A DNA stretch of 24,230 bases. Origin: a virus. The stretch is from IMG/VR virus record IMGVR_UViG_3300010158_000308, positions 1 to 24,230 of that record; one strand, given 5' to 3'. A program made the translations under genes and the position numbers. Under the pieces are notes generated by a model, which searched no databases, was not told the DNA's origin, and worked only from the letters and a program-made list of their open reading frames with translations. Below, piece by piece: positions 13,953-20,000 of this stretch. Positions within the stretch are counted from its first letter, which is position 1. Each line of letters opens with the position of its first letter.

Positions 13953-13958
13953 CTTTTT
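13923..13958 (+). terminator. Rho-independent terminator (intact copy of the repeat)
   Basis: GGCCCGTTCCCT (13923-13934) pairs with AGGGGGCGGGCC (13942-13953), 12 base pairs including two G-U, with a 7-base loop and T5 at 13954-13958. An A4 run upstream (13916-13919) would give a T4 run on the opposite strand, so weak bidirectional action is possible. It insulates the promoter at 14004 from upstream transcription. Confidence 0.75.
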
Positions 13959-13972
13959 CGTGGGCGATACCT

Positions 13973-14002
13973 AGATAATTTTGCCACACGCGCAAATTAT
14001 CT
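13973..14002. promoter_or_regulatory. Operator candidate: AGATAATTT / AAATTATCT inverted repeat
   Basis: A perfect 9-bp inverted repeat (13973-13981 and 13994-14002) with 12 bases between, ending one base before the -35 box at 14004. The half-site GATAATTT(T)G also occurs once in the divergent control region (6576-6584), pointing to one regulator for both places, possibly the Cro-like protein. AT-rich palindromes of this size are typical phage operators. Confidence 0.55.
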
Positions 14003-14003
14003 G

Positions 14004-14032
14004 TTGACGTATCCCGCGCTATGCGGCATAAA
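14004..14032 (+). promoter_or_regulatory. Promoter (TTGACG-17-CATAAA)
   Basis: TTGACG (14004-14009), 17 bases, CATAAA (14027-14032, four of six). Predicted start near 14039, leader of about 42 nt to ATG 14081 with GAGGGA upstream. It lies between a strong terminator and a new gene and abuts an inverted repeat, so this is one of the better promoter calls. It would drive the genes from 14081 rightward. Confidence 0.65.
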
Positions 14033-14080
14033 CACATCACGGCGAGGGGATTAGCCCAGCCAGATCGAGGGATTACCCAG

Positions 14081-14281
14081 ATGAAAGTCTTCAAAAACAC
14101 AGCTTTTATTAAGCGCAATTACGACTGCACAAACGTCGTGGCGTGCGAAGCTGAAAACAACGAAATGTTTCAGGAAATGGGGTTAATTCCGAGCAATTGG
14201 GTTGAAGGTGATCGTTCAATCTTGAACGGGCTGAGCCAAATTTACATGCGGTGCGGCGTGCGGTTTTACGGTTATCTTTAA
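14081..14281 (+). CDS. Hypothetical small protein
   Basis: A 66-residue protein; ATG 14081 has GAGGGA 9 bases before it. It starts MKVFKNTAFIKRNYDCTNVV, with EMFQEMGLIPSNWVEGDRSI in the middle and ends VRFYGYL. It looks like a compact soluble alpha/beta protein with two Cys. No family recognised. It stands alone between an operator/promoter and a hairpin (14287-14300), so it may be a single-gene transcript under repressor control. Confidence 0.65.
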   Translation: MKVFKNTAFIKRNYDCTNVVACEAENNEMFQEMGLIPSNWVEGDRSILNGLSQIYMRCGVRFYGYL

Positions 14282-14286
14282 CTAAC

Positions 14287-14300
14287 GGGGCTTCGGCCCC
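14287..14300 (+). terminator. Compact hairpin with UUCG loop, possible terminator
   Basis: GGGGC-TTCG-GCCCC directly after the 14281 stop forms a 5-bp G/C stem with the very stable cUUCGg loop. The following bases (TATGTTCT) contain only scattered T, so termination would be weak; it may act as an mRNA 3'-end stabiliser. Confidence 0.45.
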
Positions 14301-14400
14301 TATGTTCTGACACTCGTGACGAAATCCTGACAGACAATCGCCTAGGCTGATGGCCCGCCATCGGTCTCATTGACTGCCTGCAACCGAAGGAATCCTAACT

Positions 14401-14589
14401 ATGGCCAAGCTCACAAAATCGCAGCGCGCCGACATAATCGCGGCGCTGGACTCGTTGAAGCGTGTGCAAGAGTTCATCGCGTCGGGACGTATTGTAGTTT
14501 GCTCGCGGGACAGCGCCACTACGATGTCACCGCTGTTTCTTATCCGTGCGACGGCCCACCAACTCGGGCAGGTATTAAAGGGGGCGTGA
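14401..14589 (+). CDS. Hypothetical small protein
   Basis: A 62-residue protein with AAGGA ahead of ATG 14401. It is helical at the N-terminus (LTKSQRADIIAALDSLKRVQ) with a later hydrophobic helix (MSPLFLIRATAHQLGQVL). Two bases separate it from the next gene, so they are likely co-transcribed. No family recognised; no membrane segment is strong enough to call. Confidence 0.6.
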   Translation: MAKLTKSQRADIIAALDSLKRVQEFIASGRIVVCSRDSATTMSPLFLIRATAHQLGQVLKGA

Positions 14590-14591
14590 CC

Positions 14592-15137
14592 ATGACCGAA
14601 TATACGCGTGACACGATGCCGCCGGTGCCGGAAGGCAAGGTCCGGCTCGCTCAAGGCCGCACCCCCGAGGGTCTGGACGCTGACCGCACCATCGTCGCTC
14701 AGGCGCCCGCCGCGCTCCACGGATGCCCTATTGTGACCATCGCGCATGAGACACGCGGGTACGTCAGTGCCGGATCGTGCGCGCGCTGGCAGGAGGCGCA
14801 ATGGGCTGTGACCTACTGCCTGTCAGACAATACCACCCACGGCCAGCGGTTTCTGGAGTCCGACGAAACTGGCGCGCGCGCGTATTTCGCACGGCTGACG
14901 GATTCCCAAGCAGTCAGCGCAATCCGCCAACGCGCGGCACAATGCGACGATGAACGACGTGAGGCGGAAACCCGCGCGGCTCTGGTAGCCGTCGAGGTCG
15001 CCAAGACGTATCGCAGCGGCTGGCAATGGCGCGCGCCATCGTTCGGCATTGATGATTTCTGCGGATTCGCCAAGACGAAACCCGGCGCGGTCAATCAGGC
15101 GCGCGCGGCAATCACACAGCGGATCTTAGCCGCGTGA
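14592..15137 (+). CDS. Hypothetical protein
   Basis: A 181-residue protein. ATG 14592 is preferred to upstream in-frame starts because AAGGGG lies just before and the previous gene ends at 14589. It has a Pro-rich N-terminus (DTMPPVPEGKVRLAQGRTPE), a middle with several Cys, a long helix (AIRQRAAQCDDERREAETRA) and a C-terminal AVNQARAAITQRIL helix. No catalytic motif or family is recognised. Its stop overlaps the next GTG start (GTGA). Confidence 0.6.
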   Translation: MTEYTRDTMPPVPEGKVRLAQGRTPEGLDADRTIVAQAPAALHGCPIVTIAHETRGYVSAGSCARWQEAQWAVTYCLSDNTTHGQRFLESDETGARAYFARLTDSQAVSAIRQRAAQCDDERREAETRAALVAVEVAKTYRSGWQWRAPSFGIDDFCGFAKTKPGAVNQARAAITQRILAA

Positions 15138-15424
15138 TCGTCCGTCGCCTGAAGCCGCTGCCAGCCCCGTCCGTCTACACGATTCGCGGTCAATGGATGC
15201 TTGGGAACTACCCCGACGGCTGGCAGCAGCGCCCGTATATCGAGGTCAAGATCACCAACGGGCGCGTATATCTGGCCGGTGACGACGCGGACATGGGCGG
15301 CCCGACATGTCCGCTACGGCTTGACGCAATGGGCAACGTTGACGTGTGGGGTCGCAGCATCACGTTCGCCCCGCGCGAGTGCGACGTAAACCGGATCAAC
15401 CGACTTGGAGGGATATTCGAATGA
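15134..15424 (+). CDS. Hypothetical beta-rich protein
   Basis: A 96-residue protein starting at GTG 15134, overlapping the previous stop. Sequence runs of alternating hydrophobic residues (YIEVKITNGRVYLAGDDADM; GNVDVWGRSITFAP) suggest a small beta-sheet domain. No known motif. The stop overlaps the next start (ATGA), supporting expression in the same operon. Confidence 0.6.
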   Translation: MIVRRLKPLPAPSVYTIRGQWMLGNYPDGWQQRPYIEVKITNGRVYLAGDDADMGGPTCPLRLDAMGNVDVWGRSITFAPRECDVNRINRLGGIFE

Positions 15425-15648
15425 CTGATGAACCGCAGGGTAAAATCATGACGTTGGCTGAAGCGTTCAAGCTGCGTGAGCAGGAATTGAGAGAAGAAGC
15501 CGACCGATTTGATGCCTGGCGCGCGACGCCGGAAGGAAAGGCGCGGGAAGCGCATCATCGACGGATGTCTGATGCAGATACGCGATTTGCCGAAGAAAAA
15601 CCGTCTGTCGAAGACGAGGAAGATGGCGAGATGGAGAACGGCGAATGA
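15421..15648 (+). CDS. Small acidic coiled-coil protein
   Basis: A 75-residue protein starting at ATG 15421 (ATGA overlap). The centre is one long charged helix (LAEAFKLREQELREEADRFD), likely coiled coil, and the C-terminus is strongly acidic (EDEEDGEMENGE). Acidic, DNA-mimic-like compositions occur in phage anti-host proteins, but here the acidity is confined to a short tail, so that is only a remote possibility. Unrecognised. Confidence 0.55.
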   Translation: MTDEPQGKIMTLAEAFKLREQELREEADRFDAWRATPEGKAREAHHRRMSDADTRFAEEKPSVEDEEDGEMENGE

Positions 15649-15851
15649 CACAGACCAAACGCCAATGCGGAACGTGCATCTGGTGGGGCAACGATTGCGT
15701 TTACGTCCCGCCGCAGTCCGAGACGGAATGGCGGCAATGCAGGTTCCCCGTGCCGGTATGGCTGGCAACCGGCTGGTCATCTCCGCAGCACGCCGGAGGC
15801 GACTGCCAGACGTGGAGATCGTTGGTGCAGGCCGACACCAATGACGCCTGA
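15645..15851 (+). CDS. Small Cys/Trp-rich putative metal-binding protein
   Basis: A 68-residue protein with CGTCIWWGNDC at about 8-18, a Cys at about 32 (QCRFPVPVW) and another at about 53 (GGDCQTW). The CxxC plus later single Cys pattern resembles small zinc- or iron-binding phage proteins. Start ATG 15645 overlaps the previous stop. It overlaps the following HTH gene by 11 bases. Confidence 0.6.
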   Translation: MTQTKRQCGTCIWWGNDCVYVPPQSETEWRQCRFPVPVWLATGWSSPQHAGGDCQTWRSLVQADTNDA

Positions 15852-16023
15852 CCGGTTCCGCGAGTGCGTAGATGTGCTCCAATGGTCGCAGCGCCAGTTG
15901 GCCGAGGTCATTGGCGTTGACGACCGGACGGTTCGCAGATGGGCGGCAGGGGCTACGCCGATCCCGGATCACGTCGCAATGTGGCTCGAACGCATAGCGT
16001 CCTTCATCGACACTCCGCCGTAA
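15841..16023 (+). CDS. Mini HTH protein, paralogue of the regulator at 17874
   Basis: A 60-residue protein that is essentially one helix-turn-helix: RECVDVLQWSQRQLAEVIG, DDRTVRRWAAG (recognition helix) and PDHVAMWLERIAS. It aligns without gaps through most of its length to the protein at 17874-18131 (shared pattern REC..L.W.QR.LA...G.D..T.R.W..G....P..V..WLER.A), so the two are paralogues. It lacks a clear ribosome binding site and overlaps the previous gene by 11 bases, suggesting coupled translation. Probably a DNA-binding regulator; target unknown. Confidence 0.7.
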   Translation: MTPDRFRECVDVLQWSQRQLAEVIGVDDRTVRRWAAGATPIPDHVAMWLERIASFIDTPP

Positions 16024-16030
16024 AACGAAA

Positions 16031-16064
16031 GCGCCCGCCTCATCGGTGTTGACAAGGCGGGCGC
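16031..16064. terminator. 10-bp perfect hairpin, probable terminator on the minus strand
   Basis: GCGCCCGCCT (16031-16040) and AGGCGGGCGC (16055-16064) are perfectly complementary with a 14-base loop. On the plus strand no T-run follows; on the minus strand the stem is followed by TTTCGTTTTA, so it fits a leftward terminator better. It lies eight bases after the HTH stop and contains the -35 box of a rightward promoter in its loop. Confidence 0.5.
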
Positions 16065-16077
16065 AGTGCTGAATGAT
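16049..16077 (+). promoter_or_regulatory. Promoter (TTGACA-17-AATGAT) inside the hairpin
   Basis: A consensus -35 TTGACA (16049-16054), 17 bases, and AATGAT (16072-16077, four of six). The -35 begins in the loop of the 16031-16064 hairpin and its right arm lies in the spacer. The predicted start is near 16084, about 550 bases before the next confident gene start at 16636, so it would produce a long leader or a separate RNA. Confidence 0.55.
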
Positions 16078-16083
16078 ACCTAT

Positions 16084-16519
16084 GTCGAGGGGTTCTCAGG
16101 TCCCTTGACCACTGATTGAGCGTAGCGGGCGCGTCAATCCAGAGGGCAACAGCGATGCGCCAAAATTGGCACGCCGCCCCCGATGGATCAAGTCAAATTC
16201 CGCTGGCATTCGTGAATATTCGCCTGAGTTCGTTCCAGCGCGTTGTTTGCTGGCGGATCGGGCTTAATACCGCGCGGCCCTACTCGCATTAGGTGAACCT
16301 CCCGGACTGAACATTTTGGGCAGAACAACTGCAACTCCCATCGGTCGGCAGCCGTGCCGCTGGGAACACCGCCAGCCCCGCAAGGGGGAGATACTGAGGC
16401 GCTTGCAACACCGCATACCCTGTAACCGCCTGACCCTACAGGGACGCCTCAAAGCTGCTGTCGATGGCTCGGGATGGCTCCATACCGGTGGAATGGGCGA
16501 CGCTTCGGCGTCGTCTTCC
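16084..16519 (+). ncRNA. Gene-poor structured stretch: candidate noncoding RNA or long leader
   Basis: No convincing plus-strand gene lies here. By eye it holds: GCCAA/TTGGC at 16159-16170; CGGCA/TGCCG at 16346-16359; GCTGG/CCAGC at 16359-16376; CCCC-GCAA-GGGG at 16376-16387 (a GNRA loop); TGAGGCG/CGCCTCA (16395-16401, 16445-16451) enclosing CCCTGTA/TACAGGG (16418-16424, 16437-16443); and a final stem GGCGACGC-TTCG-GCGTCGTC (16496-16515). Some are mutually exclusive. I do not recognise an RNA family. A minus-strand small gene (16188-16328) is a competing reading of part of it. Confidence 0.3.
16188..16328 (-). CDS. Possible small minus-strand protein with CxxC motif
   Basis: A 46-residue frame from TTG 16328, with GGGAG six bases before, reading FCPKCSVREVHLMRVG, then PRGIKPDPPANNALERTQAN and IHECQRNLT. 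The composition is protein-like and the CPKC pair plus a later HEC could bind zinc, but the second CxxC is incomplete. ATG 16289 is a shorter start. The minus-strand terminator-like hairpin at 16031-16064 would end such a transcript. No minus-strand promoter is convincing; it may be a remnant. Confidence 0.25.
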   Translation of the reverse strand: MFCPKCSVREVHLMRVGPRGIKPDPPANNALERTQANIHECQRNLT

Positions 16520-16571
16520 TACTTAGGAACCGTGACGAAAATTGACGATTTGACCGTCGGATGGGGGAGAT

Positions 16572-16631
16572 ATGTCAAAAACCCAGAACACACCACCCAA
16601 TAGAATGGGACTTGAGATAGCAAGGAGTTAA
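16572..16631 (+). CDS. Possible 19-residue leader peptide
   Basis: ATG 16572 follows GGGGGAGAT and opens a 19-codon frame (MSKTQNTPPNRMGLEIARS) ending TAA at 16629-16631, inside the ribosome-binding region of the next gene (AAGGAG, start GTG 16636). Termination right there could couple or modulate translation of the downstream pair. Too short for coding statistics; an overlapping frame from ATG 16493 to 16603 cannot be excluded. Confidence 0.3.
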   Translation: MSKTQNTPPNRMGLEIARS

Positions 16632-16635
16632 GGCA

Positions 16636-16935
16636 GTGAGTGAAGATGAAGAAGACGCTGCATTGATTGCCCAAGAGCGCGCACTTTGGGCCGACGCGGT
16701 ATACCGCCAAAACCAAATCCGCGCGTTGGCGCAACCTCGCGATGCCGTCGTCGAGGCCGTCCGCGCCGATCTGCTGCAACGGTCACAGGTTGGCATCGCG
16801 AAATACGGCACGACGCTGGACGGGGCCGGGCTGAGCCTGCGCGATTGGCTGCAACACGCATATGAGGAGACGCTAGACACAGCGAACTACCTCAAAGCAG
16901 CGATCCTCAAACTGGATAGGGAGAACGACCAATGA
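16636..16935 (+). CDS. MazG-like helical phage protein, nucleotide-pyrophosphatase-like
   Basis: A 99-residue protein starting GTG 16636 after AAGGAG. The C-terminal half ([40 protein letters not shown]) is a widespread phage domain in which Glu/Asp residues of a YEE..D helix resemble the metal-binding helices of all-alpha NTP pyrophosphatases (MazG/dUTPase-2 class). I infer, without proof, a role in nucleotide-pool control; the thyX gene overlaps its stop (ATGA), which supports this. The N-terminal 35 residues are acidic and helical. Confidence 0.6.
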   Translation: MSEDEEDAALIAQERALWADAVYRQNQIRALAQPRDAVVEAVRADLLQRSQVGIAKYGTTLDGAGLSLRDWLQHAYEETLDTANYLKAAILKLDRENDQ

Positions 16936-17819
16936 ATACCACCAAACGCCCCACCGTGCCCGCCTTGGAGGCAATCCTTGGCGAGCCGACGCCTGTGCTC
17001 GATCACGGCTTCGTGCGGTTTGTCGATTACATGGGCGACGACGCGGCAATTGTGCAGGCCGCGCGCGTGTCCTACGGTTCGGGGGCCAAATCGGTCCGCG
17101 AGGATGAGGCGCTGATCCGGTATCTGATGCGTCATCGGCACACCACACCGTTCGAGATGTGCGAGATCAAGCTCCATGTGAAGCTGCCAATCTTCGTCGC
17201 GCGGCAGTGGATCAGGCATCGGATGGCCAGCGTCAACGAGCAGTCCGCTCGATATTCGATCCTCGACAACGAGTTCTACGTCCCCGCGCCGGAGCATCTG
17301 GCGGCTCAGGCTACAAGCAACCGGCAGGGGCGCGGTGATGTGTTGGAGGGGGAGGAAGCGGAGGAAGTGTTGGCGTTTTTGCGAGGTGGTGCTCAGTGGA
17401 GCTACGGGCGCTACAAGCTGATGTTAAACGAAGGAGATGACCGCGATCCAAATCGCAAAGGGTTGGCTCGCGAACTGGCCCGCATGAGCTTGACGTTGAA
17501 CACCTATACCCAGTGGTATTGGAAGACCGACCTTCACAACCTGTTCAACTTCCTGGCGCTGCGAGCCGATCCGCACGCGCAATACGAGATACGGGCATAC
17601 GCCGACGTGATCCTGGGCATTACCGAAGCGTGGGTGCCGATGGCGTGTCAGGCGTTCCGTGATTACCGGCTTGGGGCGGTCACGCTGTCCGCGCAGATGC
17701 TGGACGTGGTGCGGAGGCTGTTGGCTGGGGAGCAGGTGGTTAGCCCACCGCCGGGGTTGACGCTGCGGGAATGGATGGAGATGCGGGAAGTGTTGCGACT
17801 GCCGGCGGCTGCAAAATAG
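16932..17819 (+). CDS. thyX: FAD-dependent thymidylate synthase ThyX
   Basis: A 295-residue enzyme making dTMP from dUMP with methylenetetrahydrofolate, FAD and NADPH. The ThyX signature [15 protein letters not shown] is at 95-109, preceded by [20 protein letters not shown] and followed by YVPAPE; the later [20 protein letters not shown] and [11 protein letters not shown] segments are the conserved dUMP/FAD-site helices. Length is slightly above the usual 220-270, mainly from a C-terminal tail. It appears intact. It gives the phage a thymidylate supply independent of host ThyA and is translationally coupled to the MazG-like gene. Confidence 0.95.
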   Translation: MNTTKRPTVPALEAILGEPTPVLDHGFVRFVDYMGDDAAIVQAARVSYGSGAKSVREDEALIRYLMRHRHTTPFEMCEIKLHVKLPIFVARQWIRHRMASVNEQSARYSILDNEFYVPAPEHLAAQATSNRQGRGDVLEGEEAEEVLAFLRGGAQWSYGRYKLMLNEGDDRDPNRKGLARELARMSLTLNTYTQWYWKTDLHNLFNFLALRADPHAQYEIRAYADVILGITEAWVPMACQAFRDYRLGAVTLSAQMLDVVRRLLAGEQVVSPPPGLTLREWMEMREVLRLPAAAK

Positions 17820-17838
17820 CGCGATACGCAATTCGCGT

Positions 17839-17867
17839 TTGACATCAACCGCATAAAGCGGAATAGT
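17839..17867 (+). promoter_or_regulatory. Promoter (TTGACA-17-AATAGT) with an inverted repeat in the spacer
   Basis: TTGACA (17839-17844), 17 bases, AATAGT (17862-17867, four of six), then six bases to ATG 17874, the same geometry as the Cro-like gene promoter, so the transcript is probably leaderless. The spacer contains CCGC-ATAAA-GCGG (17849-17861), a short inverted repeat placed where a bound repressor would block polymerase. Confidence 0.65.
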
Positions 17868-17873
17868 GTGTTC

Positions 17874-18131
17874 ATGCAAACAAGCCAGCAAACGCAGGGA
17901 TACAATGTGACACTAGCCAGACGCCGTGAGTGTTTAGCCGCGTTGCATTGGACGCAGCGTGGCCTAGCCAAAATACTGGGATGGGACGAAAGCACCATCC
18001 GCCTCTGGCTCAACGGTCACAGCAACCCGCCGCCAGCCGTTGATGCATGGTTAGAGCGTCGGGCCGCATCAGCAATGTTTGACCCGCCGCCAGTCCGTGA
18101 ACCCAAGCAACCGAGGAGAAAAACACGATGA
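17874..18131 (+). CDS. HTH regulator, paralogue of the mini HTH at 15841
   Basis: An 85-residue protein with helix-turn-helix RRECLAALHWTQRGLAKILG, DESTIRLWLNG and VDAWLERRAAS, then a Pro/Arg-rich basic tail (REPKQPRRKTR). ATG 17874 fits the promoter (leaderless); GTG 17907, with AGGGA upstream, would remove 11 residues and leave exactly the part shared with the 15841 protein, so both starts may be used. It overlaps the antirepressor start (ATGA), making a repressor/antirepressor pair the simplest reading. The start choice and target are inferred. Confidence 0.75.
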   Translation: MQTSQQTQGYNVTLARRRECLAALHWTQRGLAKILGWDESTIRLWLNGHSNPPPAVDAWLERRAASAMFDPPPVREPKQPRRKTR

Positions 18132-18886
18132 GCCTGATCCCTTACAATTTTGACGGCAAGCCGGTGCGGACGATTAGTCGCGACGGTGAGCCGTGGTTCG
18201 TGCTGGTTGATGTGTGCCGTATTCTTGGGATTGGCAACCCGTCGGATGGAAGCCGACGATTGGATGATGATGAAAAGGATACCCTCGATTTAATCGAGGG
18301 TGGCAATATCAATGGGTTAGGGACTGTTGGGGCGATGCCGACCATCATTAGCGAATCCGGACTTTACCGGCTGATGATGCGAAGCGACAAACCGCAGGCC
18401 CGTCCATTCCAAAAATGGGTGACATCCGAGGTCATCCCAGCCATTCGCCGCGACGGCGGGTATATGGTTGCCAAGGCAGAGGAAACGCCGGAAGAACTGG
18501 CGCTTCGGGCGATGAAGGTCCTTCAAACCACCATCGACCGGCAGAAGGCGCAACTCGACGTGGCGCTACCCAAGGCCGAGGCGCTGGACCGGATCGCGAC
18601 GGCGGATGGCGCGCTGTCTGTGACCGAGGCGGCAAAAGCGTTGCAGGTGCGGCCAAAGGATTTGTTCAGCTACATGCAATCGCACGACTGGGCTTACCGC
18701 AAAAACGGATCGGGCACATGGTTGGGCAAAGCATACCGCTCAAATTCCGGCGATGTGACGCACAAGGTGGCGACGATTAAAAACCCGGATGGGACTGATC
18801 GGATCGTCGAGCAACTGAAGATCACGCCGCAGGGTTTGGCAAAGCTGGCCAAGGGGATGCAAGTCGATATGGGGACGATGCAATGA
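18128..18886 (+). CDS. Phage antirepressor (BRO-N plus ANT/KilA-C domains)
   Basis: A 252-residue two-domain protein. The N-terminal BRO domain (about 1-115) has GEPWFVLVDVCRILGIGNPS, ISESGLYRLMMRS and ARPFQKWVTSEVIPAIRRDG. A helical linker (about 120-155) leads to the ANT/KilA-C domain (about 158-250) with LSVTEAAKALQVRPKDLFSY, GTWLGKAYRS and KITPQGLAKLAKGM. Such proteins bind DNA or a repressor and relieve repression during induction. ATG 18128 overlaps the HTH gene stop, so repressor-like and antirepressor proteins are co-expressed. The target is probably the neighbouring HTH protein, by inference. Confidence 0.9.
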   Translation: MSLIPYNFDGKPVRTISRDGEPWFVLVDVCRILGIGNPSDGSRRLDDDEKDTLDLIEGGNINGLGTVGAMPTIISESGLYRLMMRSDKPQARPFQKWVTSEVIPAIRRDGGYMVAKAEETPEELALRAMKVLQTTIDRQKAQLDVALPKAEALDRIATADGALSVTEAAKALQVRPKDLFSYMQSHDWAYRKNGSGTWLGKAYRSNSGDVTHKVATIKNPDGTDRIVEQLKITPQGLAKLAKGMQVDMGTMQ

Positions 18887-19170
18887 CCAACGATGCGTTA
18901 GGCCAAGCCGTTGGCCAGACTGCAAAAACCAAGCGCGTCCGCGTGTTGCTGATAATGGACCACCATGGCAATTACGAAGCTATGGGTGCGTCGGACGTAG
19001 CCGATGGCGACATTGCGGATAACTTATGTAATTCGGCAACCACAATGGTTGTTGCGCCATGGTCCTACCAATGGATCGAGGCCGACGTTCCGATCCCTGA
19101 AAAACAACCCGAAACAGTGATTGAAGGGGATGTTATGCCCTATGGCAGCGCCCCGCAAACCCAACCGTAG
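18883..19170 (+). CDS. Hypothetical protein
   Basis: A 95-residue protein whose ATG overlaps the antirepressor stop (ATGA), with GGGACG upstream. KRVRVLLIMDHHGNYEAMGA at about 17-36 looks like a beta strand and turn, followed by an acidic region and a Pro-rich tail. No domain recognised. Its last 29 bases overlap the next gene in another frame. Confidence 0.6.
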   Translation: MTNDALGQAVGQTAKTKRVRVLLIMDHHGNYEAMGASDVADGDIADNLCNSATTMVVAPWSYQWIEADVPIPEKQPETVIEGDVMPYGSAPQTQP

Positions 19171-19366
19171 CCAGTTGGCGTCGGTCCCTGCCCTTGCGGT
19201 AGTTGTAGACCGAAACGCCATCAGGCGGCGCTACGACGTGGCAAGCGGGCTATGTTTGGAACTGTATGACCCATCTAAAAGCGCCGCGCAGCAGTCCGAC
19301 GAATGGCGAGCGGCTTGTGAAAGCGCCCGTCAGCTATTTACCGAATGGACCAACGAACGAGGTTAG
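19142..19366 (+). CDS. Hypothetical small protein
   Basis: A 74-residue protein of uncertain start: ATG 19142 lacks a well-spaced ribosome binding site (GAAGGGG is about 12 bases away), and in-frame TTG 19121 or ATG 19130 would lengthen it. The body has AIRRRYDVASGLCLELYDP and a helical WRAACESARQLFTEWTN end. Unrecognised. It overlaps the previous gene, and the next gene starts two bases after its stop. Confidence 0.5.
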   Translation: MAAPRKPNRSQLASVPALAVVVDRNAIRRRYDVASGLCLELYDPSKSAAQQSDEWRAACESARQLFTEWTNERG

Positions 19367-19367
19367 A

Positions 19368-20000
19368 ATGACCAACCCAATCAACCCCAACAGCCGATCA
19401 GTCCAGGACGGGGACACGACCAAGATCAGGGGTATGACCGGCGCGCATCGTGAATTGCCTATTCTGTTCAGCGGCGCGATGGTCCGCGCCATTCTGGCGG
19501 GGCGCAAAACGCAGACGCGGCGGATTTTGAAACCGCAACCCACGGGCGATATCAACAAATGGTTGCACGACCATTCGCCTGCTCGGTGGAATATTGGCGA
19601 TCACCTATGGGTCCGGGAACGTTTTAGCGGTGAATGGCCTGATGACACAAAACCTCCCGGCCAATGGGATCGTGGATCGCCGATCTGGTATTGGGCGGAC
19701 GGCGATCCCGTTGAAGGCGATTGGACAAGACCGAAACCCTCCATTCACATGCCGCGCTGGGCCAGCCGGATCACGTTGTCGGTCAAGGCCGTCAGGGTGG
19801 AGCGCCTTCATGATATCACCACGGGGGGTATTGCGGCAGAGGGGAAAGACCACCGCGCATTTCGAGGCCAAGGCCCGGCGTTTGATCAGTGGATGGTCAA
19901 CGAATTTGCCAGCCTGTGGGATGCCATCAACGGCCCCGGCGCATGGGATGCCAACCCATGGGTGTCAGTGACAACGTTTCGGAGGATCGGACATGACTGA
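19368..20000 (+). CDS. ASCH-like (PUA-fold) phage protein
   Basis: A 210-residue protein with GAGG upstream of ATG 19368. Residues 31-52 carry the family opening PILFSGAMVRAILAGRK followed by TQTRR, then NIGDHLWVRERFSGEW, YWADGD, IHMPRWASRITLSV and VRVERLHDIT. This arrangement is a very common phage protein assigned to the ASCH domain, an RNA-binding PUA-like fold; its function is not established. An internal ATG at 19434 lies nearer the conserved start. It overlaps the next gene by eight bases. Confidence 0.75.
   Translation: MTNPINPNSRSVQDGDTTKIRGMTGAHRELPILFSGAMVRAILAGRKTQTRRILKPQPTGDINKWLHDHSPARWNIGDHLWVRERFSGEWPDDTKPPGQWDRGSPIWYWADGDPVEGDWTRPKPSIHMPRWASRITLSVKAVRVERLHDITTGGIAAEGKDHRAFRGQGPAFDQWMVNEFASLWDAINGPGAWDANPWVSVTTFRRIGHD

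Larger units (their letters stand above)
13844..13958 (+). ncRNA. Second candidate small RNA of about 115 nt
   Basis: Starts at the promoter candidate 13809-13837 and ends at the T-run 13954-13958. It would contain a 5' hairpin (CAGACC/GGTCTG, 13844-13869), a degenerate copy of the terminator hairpin and the intact terminator. The open frames crossing it have no ribosome binding site. It is an inference from signal arrangement, not from homology. Confidence 0.3.

Noticed and set aside
14370-14398. TTGACT-17-TCCTAA before the 14401 gene as a promoter
   Set aside because: The -10 would end two bases before the ATG, so transcription would begin inside the gene; the gene also has a normal AAGGA ribosome binding site.
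16084-16519. tmRNA, RNase P RNA or a group I intron in the structured stretch
   Set aside because: I looked for recognisable core elements of these RNAs by eye and found none; no interrupted gene flanks it.
16316-16603. Plus-strand frame of 95 codons through the structured stretch
   Set aside because: It starts at TTG with no ribosome binding site, has low-complexity Arg/Gln-rich sequence in its first half and crosses several hairpins; only its last 36 codons look protein-like.
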